A stretch of 64,000 nucleotides of DNA from Avena insularis (taxonomy: Eukaryota > Streptophyta > Magnoliopsida > Poales > Poaceae), in assembly GCA_023614405.1 (NCBI GenBank), contig CM042686.1, positions 465,404,740 to 465,468,739 on the forward strand. Direction: 5' to 3'. The notes under the pieces were generated by a model, which was given only the letters and a program-made list of their open reading frames with translations, searched no databases and was not told the DNA's origin. Each line of letters starts with the position of its first letter. Position 1 is the stretch's first letter. The translations under genes were made by a program, and so were the position numbers. Of the stretch, positions 56,594 to 64,000 are shown in pieces.

Positions 56594-58937
56594 CTTTACA
56601 GAGAAATTATGCATGAAATCAGTCCCTGCGAATTGGAAGATATTGATGTGGTTATTCACCTTGCTAATAGAGAGACCATCTCTCGAATTGGTATTGTACG
56701 AGATGTGGAAGTTCTTTGTGGTAAGATTAAGTACCCTGCTGATTTTTTAGTACTCGGTTCAGCTGCTAGTAAAACTTATCCTATTATTTTTGGTAGACCA
56801 TTCTTGAGTACTTGTGGAGCTATTATAGATTGCAAAAGGGAGAAAATCTTGACTAAGTTTGATGGGGAATCTTATGATTTTAATTTCTCGAAATTCGCTA
56901 AAGAACCTTGTGAAGAGGAAACCCATGATGAGGATTTTAGAGTTGAACAACTTGGTTCTATTTCTCTTGCTCCTAACAATGCTTTGCATCAATTTATGGA
57001 AGATCATGAAAGTGAAATCTTCATGGAAGAAAGGAATGAGATTGACAAGATTCTCCGTGATCAGCCTAAGATGCTTAAGCATAACTTGCCTATAGAAGAC
57101 TTGGGTACCACGTTGCCACCTAAAAAGGATCTGGTCTTCGATCTAAAACCTCTCCCTGATGATTTTAAATATGCTTAAGTTTATGATAAAAAGATATATC
57201 ATGTTATTATTAGCACTAAACTTTCAGGAAAGGAAGAAGAAAGGTTATTGGAGGTTTTGAGGAAACACCGAGGAGCTATGTGCTATACTCTGGATTATTT
57301 AAAAGGGATTTCACCTACTATATGTCAGCATTCTATCAACATAGAGCCAGATGCAAAGCCAGTAGTAGAGCACCAACGATGTTTAAATCCTAAGATGAAG
57401 GAAGTGGTAAGGAATGAGGTATTGAAACTCCTTGATGCTGGTATTATTTACCCTATTGCTGATAGTGAATGGGTTAGTCCTGTTCATTGTGTTCTTAAAA
57501 AAGGAGGTATTACCGTTGTTCCTAATGATAATGATGAGCTTATTCCTCAAAGAATAGTAGTAGGCTATAGGATGTGCATTGATTTTAGAAAAGTCAATAA
57601 AGTTACTAAGAAAGATCACTACCCGCTTACTTTTATTGATCAAATGTTGGAAAGGTTGTCTAAAAAGACCCATTTTTGTTTTCTTGATGGTTATTCTGGT
57701 TTCTCTCAAATTGTTGTTAAACAACAAGATCAATAAAAAACTACTTTTACTTGCCCTTACGGAACTTATGCTTACAGACATATGCCTTTTGGTTTATGTA
57801 ATGCTCCTGCTACTTTTCAAAGGTGCATGTCTGCTATCTTTCATGGTTTTTGTGAGGAAATTGTAGAAGTGTTCATGGATGACTTTTCTGTCTATGGAAC
57901 TTCTTTTGATAATTGTCTGCACAACCTTGATAAAGTTTTGCAGAGATGTGAAGAAACTAATCTTGTTCTTAATTAGGAGAAATGCCACTTCATGGTTAAT
58001 GAAGGGATTGTCCTTAGGCATAAAGTTTCTGAAAGAGGCATAGAAGTTGATAGTGCTAAGGTTGAGGCCATTGAGAAGATGCCATGCCCAAGAGACATCA
58101 AAGGTATTCGTAGCATCCTTGGTCATGCTGGTTTCTATAGAAGGTTTATTAAAAACTTTTCTAGGATATCAAAACCCCCCACTAATATTCTTCAAAAAGA
58201 TGTACCCTTCGTTTTTGATGATGACTGTAAGGGAGCTTTTGAAACTCTTAAGAAGGATTTAACTACAGCCCCTACTGTTCAACCACCTGATTGGAGTTTA
58301 CCCTTTGAAATAATGTGTGATGCTAGTGATTTTGCTGTAGGTGCTGTCCTTGGGCAATGAATTGATAAAAAGTTAAACGTTATTCATTATGCTAGTAAGA
58401 CTTTAGACGCTGCTCAAAGGAATTATGCTACTATTGAAAAAGAATTTCTAGCTGTCATTTTTGCTTGTGATAAGTTTAGACCCTATATTGTAGACTCAAA
58501 AGTCACCATTCATACTGATCATGCTGCTATTAAATACCTTATGACGAAGAAGGACGCTAAGCCTAGGCTTATTAGATGGGTGCTGCTTTTACAAGAGTTT
58601 GATCTACATATAGTAGACAGGAAAGGTGCTGAAAATCCTGTAGCTGATAATTTATCTCGATTGGAAAACATATCTTTTGATCCTATGCCTGTTAATGATA
58701 GTTTCCCAAATGAACAATTAGCTGCAGTAGGGGTAAGCTCGCGAGGGAGCCCTTGGTACGCTGATTATGCTAACTTTATTGTCTCCAAGTATTTGCCTCC
58801 AACTTTTACAGCTCAGCAAAGAAGGAAGTTCTTCTATGATTTGAGGCATTATTTTTGGGATGACCCACACTTATACAAAGAAGGAGTGGATGGTATTATG
58901 CGAAGATGTGTTCCAGAATATGAACAAAAGGATCTCG
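56594..58937 (+). pseudogene. gypsy-1 protease end, RT, RNase H and start of integrase, second copy
   Basis: It resumes the protease frame as YREIMHEISPCELEDIDVVI and GSAASKTYPIIFGRPFLSTC. A linker leads into RT: ISPTICQHSINIEPDAKPVV, YRMCIDFRKVNKVTKKDHYP, MPFGLCNAPATFQRCMSAIF, and the catalytic VEVFMDDFSVYG. RNase H includes FEIMCDASDFAVGAVLGQ and [13 protein letters not shown]. The integrase front reaches [20 protein letters not shown]. Stops replace residues expected from relatives at 57176-57178 (Tyr), 57734-57736 (Glu), 57974-57976 (Trp) and 58358-58360 (Arg). It is otherwise collinear. It is cut at about 58937 by the truncated long LTR, with loss of the integrase zinc-binding part. Confidence 0.9.
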
Positions 58938-61900
58938 CGGATCCCCATCCCCGGAATCTCTACACTGAGTGATTGTTGCCAACATCATCTGTCTCCTCCA
59001 CCCAGTATCCATCTTGCGAATACACCTATTCATCTGAATCAAACAATTTATCGTGTGAGACCCTAGGGGTACTCAGCAAGTCTTTATGCCTCTAAAGGGG
59101 ACATATACCTGGGGTGACGCAATTGCAGCAAAAGATAATAACTAACAAGTCTAAAGATACTCGCTAACCATCCGCCTAACCAATGATAGACGGATGCCCG
59201 TTAATTAGAAACAACAGTTATAACAGGATAAGGTAACAGATCCATCCTCCTTCTCGCTTACCAACGAGAAAGCGGACGAACAACCCATCCGTTGGCAATT
59301 TTATTAACCATTCCATGAGTATTGCACTATTTACTAGTCAGGTATTTGGTCAGATTAAAAGCGGTACTTTAGTTATACTTGTCTATGATCGAGAGACTGT
59401 GCCCCAAGTTGTCCATAACCACGGACACGGCTTTCAGAAAGATTTACCCTGCAGGGGTGCACAAATAGCAACACACACTCGATCAACCTCGGAAAAACCA
59501 ACTGAAAACCCAACGAGGCATTCACGACAAAGCGATCACAGGATTCAGAAATATTTCAGGGGGCCACCCCAATAAGCTACCCGCAACGAAGTTGGCCGGC
59601 TCCGAGACGGACCCAGGGTTTGCGACAATGGCTGTAAACGATTAGGAACCCGAAAATGTGACTGGGCTTGTCGATACCGCGAAAACATTCCGCATTCTTA
59701 AACAGTACAGGTGCTCCATGCACAATCTTAAATAAAGCAGTAAAGCATGGCATAAGTACAGGATAGTAATAAAGCCCCAAACTACTTTGTGGCCCCAAGA
59801 AATAGAAATGAATCAAGCTCTAGCTCAGGGGGGGTCCATAAGGCCTCCCGAATGTGGATAGTGCGAATAGTCAAGGAACAGGAATCAAGTACTCGGGGTC
59901 CTACGGGACACAAGTGAGCATGAAAAACCAAATAACAGATATTGCTCACCGGTGCCTCTTTCATTAGTTATCCCAATACTACTCAATAAGTTGTTTAGGT
60001 ACCTCGTTATCCATCAGACACTCACATACCCTACACATGCTGTTCTATGACTCGCATGGCTCAAACAACTCCTGTAGTAATGGCTCATAGGATGGAGGAA
60101 CAAGCTTCGGTGGGGTTTAAAAGTAAAGGCTATGTAGTACTTGGGATTCAATTTAATGCAATCGCGACTCAATGATGCAAGAATAAGATAGAAGCAATAG
60201 GTACTATATGTATGCAAGCATGTGGTAGTGCTTGCACCGGCAATTGAAGCGAGAGCGGATCTGGGTAGTACTCTGGGATTCTGATATTTCCTTTCAAGGC
60301 CTATTCGAAAGAAGAACCAAACAAACAAGGGCCAACATAAATAAAGTGCACAAGCATATGAATAAAATGCGACAAGCAAACAAGCATGCCATGATGAATG
60401 ATGCACAATTTACATGGCGATAATGTAGCATGGCATGGTGAGGTGTGGGGTACAAGAATAAACATTTTATTAAGTGTTAGTCATGTTTTGCTCCCATATA
60501 ACTTGCTGTCCACTTAATATTTATATGATGCATGCTGCAATTCATATCATGGAATGCATAGTTAGATCGGACTCGTCGCACTGATCGATTTAGACATATT
60601 ATTTGTCAAATTTGGAGTTATAGATTTAAAGTTATTAATTAATTGAGAAAAGGCATTTTATTGCAATTTTAAACAGTTTAGAAAATTTAAATTAGTCAAA
60701 CATTATTTTGAATGGCATATTTGAATTCCTCACATTTTTATGATTCAAAAACATATATCATTTGTATTATTTGGATTTATTAATAAAAAGTTATTAATTT
60801 CTGGATTTAAAACAGATTAAACAATTTCTGGAATTATTTTTATTAACAGAAAAAGATCACAGGACTTTTTGCACACAGAGGCAGCTAGCCACAGGTCGAC
60901 AAAGGGGACTGTCTTGACTTCGCATCAGCGGCGCAATGGTCCGAACCGGACTTTTTGTACCGCGAGCTCACCCAGCCGCGGTCACCGACGGGTGGGACCG
61001 AGACCATCGCGGGTCCACGCGCGGGTGGGCGAGGGAAGCCCAGCCACGTGGCACATCCGGGGGGCACGGGTTGAAGGCCAAGGAACGGTGGGTGTTTTTT
61101 GTAAAAGGTTCACGACGGCTGGCAGGTGGGCCTGGAAGGACTGCGGGTGGAGGCGGGAAAAACCACAAGGGATTTTATGCAAAACCTCCCGCGAGGCTGA
61201 CGAAACTGAAACTGTGATCTGGTGAAAACAGCAGCTGCACCCGATTTCGAAGGACGATGGCGACGAATATAGCGACATTTTGGATATGATGTAAAAACGA
61301 AAAGTGTAGGTCTCACCGCGCTCTACAATGTTCGTGTACAAGGTTTCTCAAACGGAGGTCTAGAACGGCCGGGATCTTGTGAGGAACAGAGGCAAAAAAC
61401 ACATTCGTCGCAGACCGTTTTCGTCAGAGAACGCCTGAGCTGCAACAATCTTGGGAGGTCGAATACTCCCGCGACACTTAACCGATCTGACCGTGGCCTA
61501 GCTTGAAAGAAAGAGGGGAGGTTGATCTATGGGTTTGGTTCAGAAAGCAACGCCGGCGGGGCACTGTGGAGGTCGGAAATCGACGACGAACAGGCGGCTG
61601 CGAGGGAAGCATCGCTGCTGCTGCAGGCTGCAGATGCGACAGACAGCGCAGCGGCGGCGCTCGGAGGCCACTCGACGGAATGTCCGGCGAGGCTAGGCCG
61701 CTAGGAGGAGGACTGGCTTGTCTAGGAGGTTGGGAGGCTCACCAGGGGGTCGCCCGTGACGTCGCTGGAGCGAGAGGTGGAGCGGTTCGAAGTGGAAGCA
61801 GGGGTGCTACGAGCTTCGGTTCCTGGCGGCTGCGGCGTGTTCGGCGAGCTACGGTGAGTTCCGCGAGACGTGGCTGGTACAGGGTGACGCAGAGGAGGCA

Positions 61901-63756
61901 GAGGGAGGTCCTGGTAGACCTGGGCGGCACCGGAGCGTTGTAGATTGTGGAGGTGGAGAAACTGGCCGAGCTAGGGTTGAGGAGGCATGGAGATGGCCAT
62001 GGCCGTTTGTGGGAAAGAAGAGGGGAAGGAAAGGAACTAGGAAGGGGGAACGCGATCTGGAGGAACCTGGGGTGGTGGTGCTCTAGCTTTATGCAAAAGG
62101 CAGGAAGGGGGACACGAGAGGGGCATGAGGTGGGGGACCTGTCGCATGTGATCGTGAGGCAAGAAGAGAAACAGGAGCCAGCCTCGTTCACTGTCCACTC
62201 CGCTGGGTCGCACCAGACCAAGGAAAGGAGCAGGTTCGGTGCAGCGAGAGAAAGAGAGGGATAGGCGCGTGAGGCTGCTGAGACCGGCTTGGCGCGGTGC
62301 AAGCTCAGGCTGCCGGGGAGAGGGTCCGGTTGCACCGGTTGGTGCACGGGGCGTCGGCTGGGTGGACAGGGTGCAGAGGGGGTTCGGCCTAGCTAGAGGG
62401 AAAAAGGGTTTAGGCTAGGTCGAAACAAGGGATTAGACTAGGTAAAGCCATGGTTAGCTAGGGTTTTAAGAGAGAGAGGAAGAGAGAGATTAGCTAGCTA
62501 GAAAAGAAAGAGAGTTTAGATTAGGAGTAGATATGGTGTATGTAGAATTAAGGAGAGTTTTTAGTGTAGAAGGTTTATTCAAGATTTAACACAAGCTCTC
62601 AAAGAGTTCAAAAACCAAAACTCTCACATAAGCACTAGAAGAAGAAGACTATGTGGAATGGATATGTTGCATGGGCCATGCAAAAACATTAAATCCATAC
62701 CCCATGCTCTAATTTGTGAAATCAAATTAGACATATGCATGGGAGCATGTAGGTGAGCCCAAGGTTCTAAGATTTGATTTGATGCAACATTGGCAAGAAA
62801 GATTAACATGGAACCATCCAATTAGAGTGTGGGCATGAGTGAAACCTCAAAATCAAATAAAAGAACCCACATATGAAATAGATGGGGAAGTGTCCACATG
62901 ATCATGTGGCCATGCATGAACCTTAGGTAGTCCACCTTATATTTGTGAAAACAAATACAAGTTCAAAAGACCCCATTTAGACCCATGTACTCACATTTGA
63001 ATAAAGCCCAAGCACAAGGTTGGATGAGGTTGAATAGAACATCAAAATAGAAGAACTAGAATAAGATGGAGATGCGGAGCTTATATTTCATGCGACATGA
63101 AATAATGGTACCACCATAACATACATGCACAAGGAATTTACACATGGTTGAAACTAAACCCATATGTCCAAGAATTGATGAAATAAACATGAATAAATAT
63201 AATGGAAATGCTAGTGTGTGTATGCCACTAGATAATTATATGGTCCCATTTATATTTAGATATGCCCACTCATATAGAAGTAAACCCTATGAAGATGTAG
63301 AAGTATCCCCACATGTAGACCCACATCATTTATATTGTGAAAACAATAGCAAACACCATTGGGGCATGTGGGATAGAAGGAGATCCCTCTTTATATATGT
63401 GAGCTAGACAAGACCCAAAAGAGAAGATGCAAAAACCCACAAATATGTTGGGATGGTGGAATTATAAGGTGGTGACAAAGAGAAGGTGGTGGAGTTGAAT
63501 AAAAGATATGCCCCCAACTCAACTTGGGCTTCAAGCATTTATCAAGAACCAAATACAATATATCAAGAGGCAAATACAATTAATAATGCATATGAGATAA
63601 GAACCAAAAGAAAAAGGGTTTTATATGATGCTCAAATGCAAGGTGGCATGATGACATGAGCATGATATAATTATGATGCAACAATTATATGTAGGAAGTA
63701 GCATTTTATTGTTAGACCATGTAGCATTACAGATGTTAGACAGATGGGATGCTACA
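58938..63756 (+). mobile_element. 5'-truncated long LTR, related to the solo LTR at 41606-45773
   Basis: The segment 59290-59960 aligns with 42500-43140 of the solo LTR (for example ATGATCGAGA, TTTACCCTGCAGGGGTGCAC and GAAGTTGGCCGGCTCCG). The tail word CTCAAATGCA(A/T)G.TGGCATGATG occurs in both. It ends GATGGGATGCTACA at 63756, followed by CCTATGAAC of the integrase. The TGTAACACCC start is missing, and about 200 bp of integrase is also gone, so a deletion removed the left junction. GC-rich 60880-62360 gives accidental open frames; 62400-63700 is AT-rich. Confidence 0.75.
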
Positions 63757-64000
63757 CCTATGAACTACTCTCTAGTTATTGAACCCTTTGATTGCTGGGG
63801 ATTTGACTTTATGGGTCCTTTCCCTCCCTCGAAAGGTTATACTCATATTCTTGTTGTCGTTGATTATGTTACTAAGTGGATAGAAGCCATTCCTACGAAG
63901 AGCGCTGACGGGGAAACTTCTCTAAAAATGCTTAAGGATGTTATCTTTCCTAGGTTCAGAGTGCCTAGGTATCTCATGACTGATGGGGGTTCTCATTTCA
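63757..64000 (+). pseudogene. gypsy-1 integrase, second copy (runs off the window)
   Basis: It continues [20 protein letters not shown] and [20 protein letters not shown] to LMTDGGSHF at the window edge. It differs from the first copy (46680-46924) at about six positions. The first two catalytic Asp are visible; the rest lies outside. Confidence 0.85.

Larger units (their letters stand above)
39682..64000 (+). mobile_element. Ty3/gypsy retrotransposon "gypsy-1", rearranged, continues past the window
   Basis: It starts with an LTR (39682-41175) inside the CACTA transposase. It carries plus-strand gag and pol in the order gag - RT - integrase - gag - protease - RT - RNase H - integrase. The doubled set shows that two partial copies are joined. 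Secondary insertions are a solo LTR (41606-45773), gypsy-2 (48151-56593) and a truncated LTR (58938-63756). The 5-bp flank at the left end is CGGTC (39677-39681); the same five bases should follow the 3' LTR outside the window. Several pol codons are now stops, so it is inactive. Confidence 0.88.

Noticed and set aside
61500..62350. Frames of 146 and 202 codons in opposite directions
   Set aside because: Same situation in the related long LTR: low-complexity Arg/Gly- or Pro/Ser-rich translations without domains.

Overview
This is a nuclear window from a large, repeat-rich grass genome. It holds one convincing functional host gene, inside nested transposable elements. BARE/Angela-type copia LTRs, Ty3/gypsy LTRs starting TGATACGTCC or TGATACATTG, a tRNA-Asp primer site, a CACTA transposase, PIF/Harbinger transposases and a Stowaway-like MITE together point to Pooideae (wheat, barley, oat or ryegrass group). 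The BARE-like LTRs differ noticeably from the wheat Angela sequence I remember, so a non-wheat member is possible. Family names rest on recalled similarity, not on a search.

Layout. 1-4833: AT-rich, unresolved, with LTR-like pieces. 4884-6053: dead copia pol with the start of its 3' LTR. 6062-6139 and 14519-15603: one PIF/Harbinger transposon whose transposase reading frame is split by a complete BARE-like copia element (6140-14513, TSD CAGAT). 15604-23100: low-copy-looking sequence with a second Harbinger pseudogene between two diverged direct repeats. 23339-27909 (minus): the purine biosynthesis enzyme FGAM synthase (FGARAT/PurL type), a two-coding-exon gene of 1421 codons; its first 22-codon exon was found here by splice and frame logic. 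28490-28740 is its likely GC-rich 5' end.

29400-39681: LINE ORF1 remnant, two stacked BARE-like LTRs (minus), a ~125-bp tandem array, a candidate non-autonomous Helitron (34229-35803, minus) and a frameshifted CACTA TNP2 transposase. 39682 to the window end: a Ty3/gypsy element ("gypsy-1", plus) inserted in that transposase. It is a mosaic with two partial gag-pol copies in tandem. It carries a 4.2-kb solo LTR (41606-45773, TSD GGGAG), a second minus-strand gypsy ("gypsy-2", 48151-56593, TSD CTTTA) with an open 207-codon ORF, a truncated BARE-like copy inside gypsy-2, and a 5'-truncated long LTR (58938-63756).

The nesting gives a relative order: CACTA first, then gypsy-1, then its solo LTR and gypsy-2, then the BARE fragment. 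I saw no rRNA, tRNA, CRISPR or bacterial feature, and nothing I would call a new biological system. The most unusual items are the rearrangement history of gypsy-1, the ORF of gypsy-2, and a BARE-like copy with young LTRs around a dead interior.
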